Source: a virus
Length of the DNA stretch: 64,000 nt
Reading direction: 5' to 3' (one strand)
IMG/VR virus record: IMGVR_UViG_3300043219_000566
Coordinates: 1-64,000 of that record
The position numbers and the translations under genes are program-made. A model generated the notes under the pieces. It ran no database searches and was not told where the DNA came from. It saw nothing but the letters and a program-made list of their open reading frames with translations. Below are positions 38,837 through 47,616 of the stretch, one piece after another (position 1 is the first letter of the stretch; each line of letters opens with the position of its first letter).

Positions 38837-40279
38837 CTAACTGCCCGGAGTAGGCGGCGCGGAGTTAGCTTCGCCTGGAGTAGCCTCCTTCCGCGCGTGG
38901 TCCAGCGCGTCCATCATACCTTGCATATTGTCCGTATCGGTACCAACCGGTTGTGACCCCGCCGGAGCCGCTGGCTCAGCGGAAGAAGCCGGATCGCTGG
39001 GCGGCACAGCTGCAGAAACAGGAACCGCGGATGCAGGAGCGCCCGGCAAAGGAGGCGCAGCCCCCTGAGCCCACGGCAGAGTCGCGGCTGTGCTTGCCGC
39101 CGGAGCAGCAGCAGCAGGAGCGCCGGGCGGCGGCGGTGTAGCCGCAGTTGGCGTAGCCGGGTCGGGCGGAGTAGGTGGAACCGCCGACGCAGGAGCAGCC
39201 GCAGCCGGAGCCGGAACACTGCCCACCGCTGCTTCGGTCAGCTTGCGTAACTTGTTCTGCAGCCGCGGGCTTAGCAGCTCGGTCTCGTCCCGAAAGGCCT
39301 CGATAAGCAGATCGTCGGGAAAGCCGACTTCGAGAGCTGCGACCAGATCGTGTTCGTCTTTCCATATCTGCAGGATCTCGTCCCACGGAGTCATGCAGTA
39401 CTGCTTGAGATACTGGTCAGGAACCGGGCAGGGATGCTTCTCCAGCAACGTAGCTTCGACTCGGTACTTGTCGCGGTCGTCGCTCGCGCCCTGAGCCGTG
39501 CCGCCGAAAGACACTGGACCTGCCGCCTGTGCAGTTTGAGCAGCCCGCGGATCGGACTGGCCCGGACGTCCGAAGTTGATCAAGCACCCAGTCTGCGGGT
39601 GAACGAGCTTGCCGTGGTAGCGAAACACCTGCGACCAATCGTCGCCGTTGTAGTTCTTCGCAGTCTCCAGCTCAGCCATGGTTAACTCGACCAGAGCCGT
39701 TTGCGCTGCCGGAGGAGCGAAGAAGATGCAGTTCAACTTGGGGTTCTGGTGGCTGACTCGGCGCAGCGGACCACTGGAGGTCATGTACCACGTCAGCATA
39801 CCCCTGAAGAAAACGAACGTCTTGGCTTTCGACTTCTGCGTAGTACCAAACACGACGTCCCGCTGGTCTGCGGCCCACGGAGCCCAATGACTCGGCGCAG
39901 TCCCGCTGTTGAGCCGGTGATACAGCGTGTTCCGCACCTGGTCCCAGATGCGCAAGCCACGCCGTTGCGACGGGTCAGCGAGCTTGTCGTCACCTTCGAT
40001 GGTAAGGAGCAGCGTTACCTTCTCTTTCCCGGGATCTCCACCGCCGAGGTACTGAATACCATAGTGATTGCCGTTCACCCAGTTCCCTACGTCCGGGATG
40101 TCACGGCCGGTCCGGGCGGGCAACGCTTGTCCGTTGGCGTCCAGCTCGGGGTAGATCCGCAACTGGATACCGGACTGCGTCACCCGAAACAGATCAAAGG
40201 TACTGCGCGCCCCGGTCTGAGCGTTTAGCACCATGATCCCACGTGGGGATTGACTCCCCGAGGGGTCTGAAAAACCCAT
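38837..40279 (-). CDS. Putative single-stranded-DNA-binding protein with a Pro/Ala-rich tail (480 aa)
   Basis: The N-terminal 300 residues contain many beta strands (VTLLLTIEGDDKL, KTFVFFRGMLTWYM) and some basic patches. From about residue 350 the chain becomes very Pro/Ala-rich (PAAAAPASAVPPTPPDPATP and on, about 100 residues), ending in an acidic tail. A globular domain plus disordered linker and acidic tip is the layout of SSB-type proteins. Its position beside the recombinase, polymerase and helicase genes supports the call; the OB-fold itself cannot be verified by eye. Confidence 0.4.
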   Translation of the reverse strand: MGFSDPSGSQSPRGIMVLNAQTGARSTFDLFRVTQSGIQLRIYPELDANGQALPARTGRDIPDVGNWVNGNHYGIQYLGGGDPGKEKVTLLLTIEGDDKLADPSQRRGLRIWDQVRNTLYHRLNSGTAPSHWAPWAADQRDVVFGTTQKSKAKTFVFFRGMLTWYMTSSGPLRRVSHQNPKLNCIFFAPPAAQTALVELTMAELETAKNYNGDDWSQVFRYHGKLVHPQTGCLINFGRPGQSDPRAAQTAQAAGPVSFGGTAQGASDDRDKYRVEATLLEKHPCPVPDQYLKQYCMTPWDEILQIWKDEHDLVAALEVGFPDDLLIEAFRDETELLSPRLQNKLRKLTEAAVGSVPAPAAAAPASAVPPTPPDPATPTAATPPPPGAPAAAAPAASTAATLPWAQGAAPPLPGAPASAVPVSAAVPPSDPASSAEPAAPAGSQPVGTDTDNMQGMMDALDHARKEATPGEANSAPPTPGS

Positions 40280-40302
40280 CTTTTCTGTCCTTTCTACTTA
40301 TT

Positions 40303-40569
40303 TCACGATCCGCCCGTACGCCAGGCTTCGTAAGCGAGCATCATACGCTCTAATTTATCAACGTACTCGAAGATCATTTCCTGGTTCTCAGTCAACACAA
40401 CACGGGTTTCTGGGTCGACAGCCCTCCATCTCTCGGGCTGGATACGAGTCAGTTCCGGACGTTCTGGCAGCGTCAACGCAGGTGCCCGAGCATTCACTCC
40501 GTTGCACCCTGCCAGAAACATCAAACTAACGACGCTTGCGATTCCAGTGTTCAACGCCCATCGGGTCAT
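40303..40569 (-). CDS. Small lipoprotein, possible outer-membrane spanin (88 aa)
   Basis: The ATG at 40569 lies inside the upstream gene. MTRWALNTGIASVVSLMFLA is followed by GC, a lipobox Cys at 22. The mature part is short, with a Pro-rich beginning and a helical end (EYVDKLERMMLAYEAWRTGG). The overlap with a TM-plus-coiled-coil gene is the arrangement of Rz/Rz1 spanins. The position between polymerase and SSB-like genes is unusual for spanins, so the call is tentative. Confidence 0.5.
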   Translation of the reverse strand: MTRWALNTGIASVVSLMFLAGCNGVNARAPALTLPERPELTRIQPERWRAVDPETRVVLTENQEMIFEYVDKLERMMLAYEAWRTGGS

Positions 40570-40765
40570 CGGTGTCTTCCGAACTATCCAGATTCGGACG
40601 CTCAGCCTCGTTGGCTGCGTCTCTGATCTTCTGCTCCGCGTCGCGGGCAGCCTGTTCCTCGCGCCTGCGGCGATCTGCCGTAGCCGCTTGTTGATCTTTC
40701 TTCTGAGAGCGCCAGATGCCAAGTGCTTCCAGCACTGCTCGAAGTATGAAACTAAGCCACTTCAT
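40526..40765 (-). CDS. TM plus coiled-coil protein, possible inner-membrane spanin (79 aa)
   Basis: The ATG at 40765 shares an A with the polymerase stop (TGATG). The first 20 residues (MKWLSFILRAVLEALGIW) form a short membrane anchor or amphipathic helix. They are followed by a very charged helix (SQKKDQQAATADRRRREEQA and on), a coiled coil, as in Rz-type i-spanins, although shorter. It overlaps the lipoprotein gene by 44 bp. Confidence 0.45.
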   Translation of the reverse strand: MKWLSFILRAVLEALGIWRSQKKDQQAATADRRRREEQAARDAEQKIRDAANEAERPNLDSSEDTDDPMGVEHWNRKRR

Positions 40766-43700
40766 CACGCCGTCCTCGGCAAGTACGGTTCCGGCACGCC
40801 CATCTTCTCTAACTTGGCACGCAGCTCGGCTGCGGCCTCGGGCTCCTTCTTCGGATCAGGCTTCTCGTCCCAGCGCAGGAACAGCTCCTTGTCGACGTCG
40901 ATGGCGTAGCCACCGTTAGCAAACTTGCTGTCGTCAACGAGATCGTAGAGCCCGTTACACACGCCCTTCGGCGGCAGTGGGATACGAGCCAGATTGCTCA
41001 TGCACCAATCGATGAGGCAGTTCGTCCGCATCATCAAATCGATAGAGCCCACGGCTACCTCGAAGATCAAAGCGTCATGCACACCCAGAGCAATACGGAA
41101 GTCGAGCGAGTAATTGCGCTGCACGCGATACTGCTCGCGCGCATCACGGCAATTATACACCGCCTTGTTCAAACATTCCGCTACCGTGCTCTGAATCGGA
41201 AAATTGCAAGCCTCTCGCTCCTGCTGTGACATCACGGACGAGTCGTCTACCGTGTGGAACCGCCGATAACGCCAGCACGGGTTGATCAAATAGCCCGGAG
41301 AATGAACTGCCTGGCGACACAGATCCAAGAACCGCGACACCTCGACAAACTCGCTGTGGAAACTGTTGATCATCGCCTGGCAATCGTCGGTCGTAACCTC
41401 GACGCCCTCCTGCTTTAGCTCGCGGGCAATCGCCCCGGCCGAACGGCCGTAAGGGATGCCGAAATTGACGGTTTTGGCCGCCACGCGCTTGTCCTTACCG
41501 ATGCTCTCGACGTAGCCCTTGGGCGGGCCGTGCATAACGGCGCAGTACGGCAGCTTGAAACCGCTGATCGCGCGCTCGGCGTGCAGGTCTCGCTTCCAGG
41601 GAATCATCTTCACGGTGGTGTCCACCGCAGTAGAGAACACGTGCCATTGCCCAGCACGATCCTTGTACTCCCCGTAACGCGTACCGGACGGGATCTCGTC
41701 GCCCTCCCTGACGGCGATATCACGCACCCAATCCGGGTGCAGCCAGCGGTACGGCTCGCCTAGCGCGTCAACCAGCACCGGGTAAGGCGGACGCTCTGTC
41801 AGCACGTTCCAGAATTGCAGGTCCCCGGACAGCAGAGCCAACACGATCAGCTCAGCTTGGCAGTAGTCGGCTTCGACCAGCACATAGCCGGGCTGCGCCA
41901 TAAAAATAGAACGGATCTTGGGCGGAGCCTGCTCCCACTTGGCGAACATAGCGTGCAGCTCAGGCTCGCGGCGTTTGGGCAAGTTCTGAAGATTGGGCTT
42001 TCGGGAAGCCCAGCGACCGGTCTCCAGTATCTGCAGAATATGAGTGCGCACCCGCCCGTCAGGGTCGACGTGCTGCATCAATCCGCCCTCGGTAATCTCG
42101 TGTGTATCCGGGTCGATTACCGGCAAGCTAGTGAAGTTCTTGCAGACCTGATCCACGAAACGCAGTTTACGCAGCTGGTTGGCCACCGGGTCCTCGGGAG
42201 ACAAAATCCCCAAGGTTTCCTTGTCGGTGCTGGGCGCACACTCCAGCTGACGTCTATCGCGCAGCACCCGATCCCAGTCGATCGGTGGCTTATCGGTGCT
42301 TTTGATCGGAGTCAACCCGCAGCAGTAGGCCCCCGCGGGCCGAAGGCGGATCGGCACGAGCGGCGTATCCCGCTTCTTGCCATTGAACGCCTCGCCGAAC
42401 AGTAGCTCGCGCACGTGCTGGATCGAGCGAAAATTGAAAGCTGGCCATTCGATCTGCTTGCGCAAGTAATCGAGCAACTCCGTTTTCTTGCGATCGTAAG
42501 TAATCGCCAGCTCGGTGATCCGATCCCGGTCTGCCAGCAGACCGGTTTCCTCGATCTCCAAAATGCCCACGCACGAACGCATCTCTTCGGACAGTAGCTC
42601 AGCCAGCTTCGCGCGATCCTCGTGGCACATATTGTCCTGCTCAGCGTACCGCTCATCGAGCCGCTCGTCGCAGCGCCAGGTCACGTCGGCATCGAACAGG
42701 GCGTAGAGATACAACACGTGCTCCGGGATCAATCCGAAGCCCTTGGCAGCTGGCACCGCGAGTTCGTCGAGCCATCCCTGCAGCTCGGTTTCGTACCGAT
42801 CCACGTCGGTGTACTTGAGCATCAGCGAGGACAGATCCTGCTTGGCACTCTCGTACAACAGGTGGTGCTTCAGCATGGTGTCGAAGCCGTCGGCGTACTT
42901 GTCGATAAAGTCGATGCCCAGCGATTTCACCCACGGATAATCAGCCCGCAAATTGTGTCCGCCGATCCGCGTGCCAGGATGCAGCAGTAGCCGCGCCAGC
43001 TCTTTGCTGACTTCCGCCATCTCCGCGTCGGTGAAATTGGGCACCAGAGCGTTGAGCACCTCGACGCCCATCTCCGGGACTTTGTTGCCAGCCGCATCAG
43101 TCCACACGTAACCCAAGGCAGGCTGTCCGTCGTCGTCTACGTACTCCATGTCGTACGCCAGCGCCTGCGAAACAGTGGGCTTGGGGAAGCTAATGAGATT
43201 GGGATGCCCGTTCACGGAAGCGTAATGCCGCGGAAAAGGTACCCGCGCGTGGCGGTGGAAAGGAATCAACACCGCGTGCCCGGATTTGTACGACAACTGC
43301 AACGTCAACAGCTTGCCGTCGGCCCACGGGCTACGACCAGACCACTCGCAGTCCAACGCGAGCTTGTTCTCGCTCTCCTGCAACCGCTGGTCTACGTACT
43401 CACGTACCTGATGAACCGAGCGCAGTACACAAGCATTGTTGACCTGCCCGTCCACGTCCTGATACTCCCGCGGAATCTGTTTGCGTATCGTGCCGCAGGC
43501 AAAACTCGACGCTCGCGCCAGATCGTTGGACAGCCCGTCCCGCATATTCGGCTCACGAGCTACCGCAGCCGGGTGCATGGTCGGAAAGGTGTTGATGACG
43601 ATCTCTTCGGGCACCTGCCCGGCGATATCGCACTCTTCGGGCTCCTGCCCACTGCTGTCGCATTGACGCGGCAAATGCGTCGTCCAGAGTCTTACCGACC

Positions 43701-44349
43701 CGCGGCTCTTGGTCACCGATGAGCCCCTGCCGTGAAAATGCTTGATAGCCTCGGTGCCCAGCAGAATCACTAGCTTCGGCCGGATGATAACCAGTTCTGC
43801 CCACAGCAACCAGGCACATTCCTTGACCCAGGCCTGCTTGAACTTACCACCCGGCGGAGGCTGGAAACGGCAAATGTTGGTAAAGTAGGCATCGTCGAGA
43901 AAGTCAGCGATACCCTGCTCGATCAAGCAACGCTGCAGCTCGCGTCCGCTCTCGCCGACGAACAGATAATCTGTGTCGTACTCGGTGCGGCCAGGATGTT
44001 TGCCGACGACCACGACCTTAGCGCAGCCGGGCCGCGGGCCACGAGGAAAGGCTTGCGCGGCCGTGCCCCGATTCGCATCGCGGGCAATCGGCTTGAACCC
44101 CGTGTGCCCAGGAATGAACTTCGCCGTATAAGGCAACCCGACGCCGATCGCGTCGGGGATCGGGCGGTTGTACACGTCACATAGCAAGTTCCAGAGAAAC
44201 GCCATGAAGTCGAAACGGTTCCGAAACGAATCTTCGAGAATGCTAGCCAACGCCGGACCCAGCGGAGGACCGTACGGGCGCTGCTCCTCGACGTTGCGCA
44301 ACGCCTCGACCCACGGCGGCAACCTCGGGTCGATAATCACTTGGCACAC
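40765..44349 (-). CDS. Fused uracil-DNA-glycosylase-like / 3'-5' exonuclease / family A DNA polymerase (1194 aa)
   Basis: Domain 1 (about 105-285) has VVVVGKHPGRTEYDTDYLFVG, FTNICRFQPPP, VILLGTEAIKHFHG and MHPAAV, the order of family 4/5 uracil-DNA glycosylases. Domain 2 (about 325-580) has LALDCEWSG (Asp333, Glu335), GHNLRADYPWV and YALFDADVTWRCDE, a DnaQ-type exonuclease. Domain 3 (about 600-1190) is family A polymerase: motif A EADYCQAELIVLALLSGD (about 826-843), O-helix RVAAKTVNFGIPYG (about 955-968) and motif C GVHDALIFE (His1091, Asp1092). About 110 residues separate motif A and the O-helix. Residues 230-249 hold a 10-residue tandem repeat (CDSSGQEPEE / CDIAGQVPEE). It should be the replicative polymerase; the fused glycosylase domain suggests sensing or repairing uracil in the template. 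Confidence 0.85.
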   Translation of the reverse strand: MCQVIIDPRLPPWVEALRNVEEQRPYGPPLGPALASILEDSFRNRFDFMAFLWNLLCDVYNRPIPDAIGVGLPYTAKFIPGHTGFKPIARDANRGTAAQAFPRGPRPGCAKVVVVGKHPGRTEYDTDYLFVGESGRELQRCLIEQGIADFLDDAYFTNICRFQPPPGGKFKQAWVKECAWLLWAELVIIRPKLVILLGTEAIKHFHGRGSSVTKSRGSVRLWTTHLPRQCDSSGQEPEECDIAGQVPEEIVINTFPTMHPAAVAREPNMRDGLSNDLARASSFACGTIRKQIPREYQDVDGQVNNACVLRSVHQVREYVDQRLQESENKLALDCEWSGRSPWADGKLLTLQLSYKSGHAVLIPFHRHARVPFPRHYASVNGHPNLISFPKPTVSQALAYDMEYVDDDGQPALGYVWTDAAGNKVPEMGVEVLNALVPNFTDAEMAEVSKELARLLLHPGTRIGGHNLRADYPWVKSLGIDFIDKYADGFDTMLKHHLLYESAKQDLSSLMLKYTDVDRYETELQGWLDELAVPAAKGFGLIPEHVLYLYALFDADVTWRCDERLDERYAEQDNMCHEDRAKLAELLSEEMRSCVGILEIEETGLLADRDRITELAITYDRKKTELLDYLRKQIEWPAFNFRSIQHVRELLFGEAFNGKKRDTPLVPIRLRPAGAYCCGLTPIKSTDKPPIDWDRVLRDRRQLECAPSTDKETLGILSPEDPVANQLRKLRFVDQVCKNFTSLPVIDPDTHEITEGGLMQHVDPDGRVRTHILQILETGRWASRKPNLQNLPKRREPELHAMFAKWEQAPPKIRSIFMAQPGYVLVEADYCQAELIVLALLSGDLQFWNVLTERPPYPVLVDALGEPYRWLHPDWVRDIAVREGDEIPSGTRYGEYKDRAGQWHVFSTAVDTTVKMIPWKRDLHAERAISGFKLPYCAVMHGPPKGYVESIGKDKRVAAKTVNFGIPYGRSAGAIARELKQEGVEVTTDDCQAMINSFHSEFVEVSRFLDLCRQAVHSPGYLINPCWRYRRFHTVDDSSVMSQQEREACNFPIQSTVAECLNKAVYNCRDAREQYRVQRNYSLDFRIALGVHDALIFEVAVGSIDLMMRTNCLIDWCMSNLARIPLPPKGVCNGLYDLVDDSKFANGGYAIDVDKELFLRWDEKPDPKKEPEAAAELRAKLEKMGVPEPYLPRTA

Positions 44350-45407
44350 TCCTGCTGCTGTTGCTGATTCTTGGACAACGCGTCCTGCTTAGCAATGAAG
44401 TCCCAGAGCCAAGCGCGAGTATGGCTGCCAGGATCACCGTCGGGCAACGGCACGTAGAACGCCCCGCGGTCCAGCCGCAAGCTGCCCAACGCGCCGCTAT
44501 TGAGCTGCTGCGTCACTAGCCAACCAACAGCCTTGGCATCGGCGTCCACCATGACAGCCACACGAGCATGTTTGCACTCGCGGAACAGCAGCCCCATCTG
44601 GTGCATCGACAAGCTCTTGCCCAGCATCGCTGTCGCTGCGTCGCCGACGCGCGCAACATCGGTAACGCCCTCGGTAAGCACGACGATATCGTGGCATTTC
44701 GCCCGATCCAGATTGTAGAGCACCTGGCTCTTAGCGAACCCCGGCAAGGTCCAGTACTTCGGTTCCTCGCAAACACTGAGCCCCGGAACCGCGCGGCTTT
44801 GATAGCCGACCAAGATGCGCTCGTCGTGCTTGACCTGCAGAATAGGAATGAAGATGCGCCGAGCCAGAAAACGTTCTGGGCTGTCGTGGTAATACATCCA
44901 GTAGTACCGCTCGCTCAGCTCAACGCAATCGTACCCACGCCGCTCCAGATACGCGCGCGCAGGATGTGTAGCTGGAAGATCCGCCAGAAGGCAATACTGC
45001 CCTTCAGGCAACTCCCGCGGCTTCAGCTCGGGGGGCTTATCGAGCACCTGCGGCGCGGCTAGTGCGCGGATCTGCCCGAAGTGCGGACGAATCATGTCGG
45101 CCAGATATAGATCCCCGGCATTGGCGTTGCAATGGTAGCACACTGCCGGATGCAAGATACGCGTCCTCGTGCGCGCGTCGAACGTACCAAACATGTACGA
45201 AATCCACAGCCGCGGCCGGTGGTCTTTGCAAAGCGGGCAACAAACACAGTAATACTCGCAATGATGAATTCGCATGCGAGTATGACCTTTCGAGCGGTAG
45301 TACGTGATCTCACCCCGCGCGCCGGGGCTGGAGATCACGACTTGCGTAAAACGAGCTTTCAGCGTACGGTACAAAACCGGATTGAGAACAGTAGGTTCCA
45401 TGCTCAC
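44337..45407 (-). CDS. DNA primase with zinc motif and TOPRIM domain
   Basis: The product has two Cys pairs (CPLC at about 57-60, CYHC at about 90-93) forming the N-terminal zinc-binding domain. The TOPRIM core follows: IVVLTEGVTDVARVGD (catalytic Glu about 246) and VAVMVDADAKAVG (DxD at about 288-290). The length of 356 residues fits phage primases that act with a separate DnaB-like helicase. The GTG at 45407 overlaps the helicase stop; an ATG at 45401 is the alternative. It synthesises RNA primers for the lagging strand. Confidence 0.8.
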   Translation of the reverse strand: MSMEPTVLNPVLYRTLKARFTQVVISSPGARGEITYYRSKGHTRMRIHHCEYYCVCCPLCKDHRPRLWISYMFGTFDARTRTRILHPAVCYHCNANAGDLYLADMIRPHFGQIRALAAPQVLDKPPELKPRELPEGQYCLLADLPATHPARAYLERRGYDCVELSERYYWMYYHDSPERFLARRIFIPILQVKHDERILVGYQSRAVPGLSVCEEPKYWTLPGFAKSQVLYNLDRAKCHDIVVLTEGVTDVARVGDAATAMLGKSLSMHQMGLLFRECKHARVAVMVDADAKAVGWLVTQQLNSGALGSLRLDRGAFYVPLPDGDPGSHTRAWLWDFIAKQDALSKNQQQQQECAK

Positions 45408-46885
45408 GTATCCCTCGTCTCCGCAGCTACGCTCGGGCGGGTCCCGCCGGAAGCAGTGTTAGTCCCGGCCGGGCGACCCAGCTGACCATGTTCTTCGTCG
45501 GTCACCTGCCGCCCAAGTTCCTGTTCGTCTGTTCGGACCAGTTCTCCTCGATCATTGAGTACGTAACCAGCAACTTCCACCCGACAGCGCCAACCGTCGA
45601 TACGCACCCAGATTGCTTTCTCCGGGTTAGAGCGCGAGGCCGATAAGTTCAGATACGCGATCGGCTTGTCCTCAGCGCATTTCACGCCCAAGCACAACAC
45701 GTCGTGCATGTACTGCGCGAACAGCTTGCACTCGGCCGCGTCCATGTGACTAGGCTTGCGCATCGCATTTCGATTCCCCGCCGCATCCATCTGGTGCGCC
45801 AGCACAATACAGATCCCTAAGCGACCTACCAGCATCTTCACTTTCTCGCACACCGCTTGAACCTGGTGGCGCATGTGGCGACTGGGATCGAGGCCCATCA
45901 TACCCATGTGGGCAGTTACCATCGGCAATACGTGATCAACGATAACCAGCTGGCCTAACGCTTTGTTACGTTGCAAAGTCTCCAGCGTAGTTTCCAACTC
46001 GCCCGCGCCACCGTAGCCTTGCCCCTCTTGAGCGCCCGACATATCCACCAACGTCAGCTGCCGCACCAGCGCAGCATGCGCTACTTTTAGATCCGGTAGA
46101 ATCTCCAGGTCGATCTCGCTGGCTTTCTTGCCTTCCAGCTTCTCACGGTGGTACTTGTTCATGAACGATATCAGCAACTTGGGCCACTGTTTTCGTGTGG
46201 ACTCTTCGTACGTGATGTAAGTCACACGGTGGCTGGGATCGCGCTTGATAAAGTCGCAAGTCAACGAATGACACAAGCTCGTTTTGCCACCCTTCATCGG
46301 CCCGAGCAGCCCAATTGCTTCGCCAAGGCGAATACCACCCATGGTTGCGTCGACCGGCCCGCAGCCAGTCTTGAGGCGCACCTCTTCAGTGAACGCATCG
46401 ATTCCCAGCCCTGCTAAATCCTCGACTTTCACCGCGCTGACGCGCGACGCAGTCAGTGCTCGGTGCATCTCCTCGACTAACTCGGTGGTAACGCCCATCT
46501 GCAACATGCTCTGCATGTGCGGCTCGGCCCGCCGAGTGAGCACGAATTCCCCTAGCAGGGGCGCGATTAGCTGGTGATTGAGCGCGGAAGCAGGATAAGC
46601 GAAAACGAGACTCAACGCCTGCGCGATAGAGTCATCTGTCAGCCCGTGGTAAGGAAACTGTTCCTGCAGCAACCGCATGACTGCTGGTGCAAAATGCTCT
46701 TTGGGAGTAAGCGCTCCGTGACGTCGGAAGTTATCCCGCGAAACAACCCAGAATGCCATGTCCAGAATCTCGGATTGCGAGTTGAACAAGGCTTCGTCAA
46801 CGCGGGACTCCGCGGCCCGGATCGTATCCGGATCTCGAACTAAGTGGATTATCAGCAACTGGCGTTGCTGCGGGGTCATTGCCAT
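45404..46885 (-). CDS. DnaB-like replicative helicase
   Basis: The 493-residue product has Walker A GPMKGGKTSL (about 195-204), HRVTYITYEES (motif Ia), QLVIVDHV (Walker B, about 309-316) and IVLAHQMDAAGNRNA (sensor region with Gln). These belong to the RecA-type core of DnaB/T4 gp41-like helicases. The N-terminal 160 residues fit the helical domain that contacts the primase, whose gene follows directly. It overlaps the gene upstream by 89 bp, which is long; the true start may be internal. Confidence 0.75.
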   Translation of the reverse strand: MAMTPQQRQLLIIHLVRDPDTIRAAESRVDEALFNSQSEILDMAFWVVSRDNFRRHGALTPKEHFAPAVMRLLQEQFPYHGLTDDSIAQALSLVFAYPASALNHQLIAPLLGEFVLTRRAEPHMQSMLQMGVTTELVEEMHRALTASRVSAVKVEDLAGLGIDAFTEEVRLKTGCGPVDATMGGIRLGEAIGLLGPMKGGKTSLCHSLTCDFIKRDPSHRVTYITYEESTRKQWPKLLISFMNKYHREKLEGKKASEIDLEILPDLKVAHAALVRQLTLVDMSGAQEGQGYGGAGELETTLETLQRNKALGQLVIVDHVLPMVTAHMGMMGLDPSRHMRHQVQAVCEKVKMLVGRLGICIVLAHQMDAAGNRNAMRKPSHMDAAECKLFAQYMHDVLCLGVKCAEDKPIAYLNLSASRSNPEKAIWVRIDGWRCRVEVAGYVLNDRGELVRTDEQELGRQVTDEEHGQLGRPAGTNTASGGTRPSVAAETRDT

Positions 46886-47423
46886 CGTCCAACACCTCTG
46901 CGAACGTCATCGGCAACATGCGTCCCAACAACGTTTTCATCTTGGGCCGCAACCGCAGCTCCGCGCGTGCAGCTTCGCGGAACTGAGACGCGATACCTGG
47001 TAACCCGGCCCGGACTGCAACGCAGAAACGAAAAGAGGGCGAGAAGCCGTTGTGTGAATTGGTCAAGATACCGACGAGATTTTCACCCACACGCAGGCAG
47101 CCCTGGAGCCGTGCTAAATAGGACTCCAAGAGCATCAACTCGTCCCGGGCTTCCGTTCCCATGAAAGCACGCGTTCTAGCGATCGCACGTTCGCCCACGA
47201 GCATGTTGGGATACGAGTTCTTCTGCTGCTCGATAAGGGCGCGTACGTGCAGATCCGGGTCGAATCCGTGTCTGAGGCAGATCGACGCAGCCTCTTGCCA
47301 AAAACCGTTCTGGCGGGTGCCTGGCGTGTACTTTCGCCAATGGCCACCCTTGACACGGACCCTCATAATGTAGCTCGCCCGGATAGCCGTTGCAACCAGG
47401 TCGAGATCAACTTCGTGGTCCAT
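46797..47423 (-). CDS. Hypothetical protein at the head of the replication operon (208 aa)
   Basis: Starts MDHEVDLDLVATAIRASYIM, has a basic segment (RVKGGHWRKYTPGTRQNGFW) and a helical C terminus. No motif is recognised. A candidate promoter lies about 25 bp upstream, so it is probably the first gene of the unit that continues with helicase, primase and polymerase. A helicase loader or replication initiator would fit the position, but no sequence evidence supports it. Confidence 0.55.
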   Translation of the reverse strand: MDHEVDLDLVATAIRASYIMRVRVKGGHWRKYTPGTRQNGFWQEAASICLRHGFDPDLHVRALIEQQKNSYPNMLVGERAIARTRAFMGTEARDELMLLESYLARLQGCLRVGENLVGILTNSHNGFSPSFRFCVAVRAGLPGIASQFREAARAELRLRPKMKTLLGRMLPMTFAEVLDDGNDPAATPVADNPLSSRSGYDPGRGVPR

Positions 47424-47449
47424 TTGGTCACTCTGGGGTCATTGGTGCC

Positions 47450-47458
47450 ATTCTACCA
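47450..47458 (-). promoter_or_regulatory. Candidate extended -10 promoter before the replication genes
   Basis: TGGTAGAAT on the minus strand is a near-consensus extended -10 (TGnTAtAAT type). The transcript would start about seven bases downstream, and the first gene begins at 47423. No -35 box is evident. Same form as the element at 18783. Confidence 0.5.
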
Positions 47459-47533
47459 CACTCCCTCAGCCACCGTAGCCTCCGGCAGCCGTCGGACTTC
47501 GCCGTGACTCCTTCGCCCCGGCCAACGGGATGA

Positions 47534-47605
47534 TCAGTGGATTGCGTGCAAACCTTCCACCTCGGCGTCGGTGCACTCGCGATAGCAGTCCTGGCACCTG
47601 TGCAT
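47534..47605 (-). CDS. Very small Cys/His peptide (23 aa)
   Basis: An ATG at 47605 has AAGGAG six bases upstream, starting right after the helicase stop at 47617. The peptide has CxxC, a third Cys and two His (MHRCQDCYREC, GLHAIH), enough for one zinc ion. It is too short for certainty; the good ribosome-binding site is the main support. Confidence 0.35.
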   Translation of the reverse strand: MHRCQDCYRECTDAEVEGLHAIH

Positions 47606-47616
47606 TTTCGGCTCCT

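Noticed and set aside
40765-44349. Intein in the DNA polymerase between motif A and the O-helix
   Set aside because: The extra residues lack intein block A (starting Cys/Ser) and the terminal HN motif.
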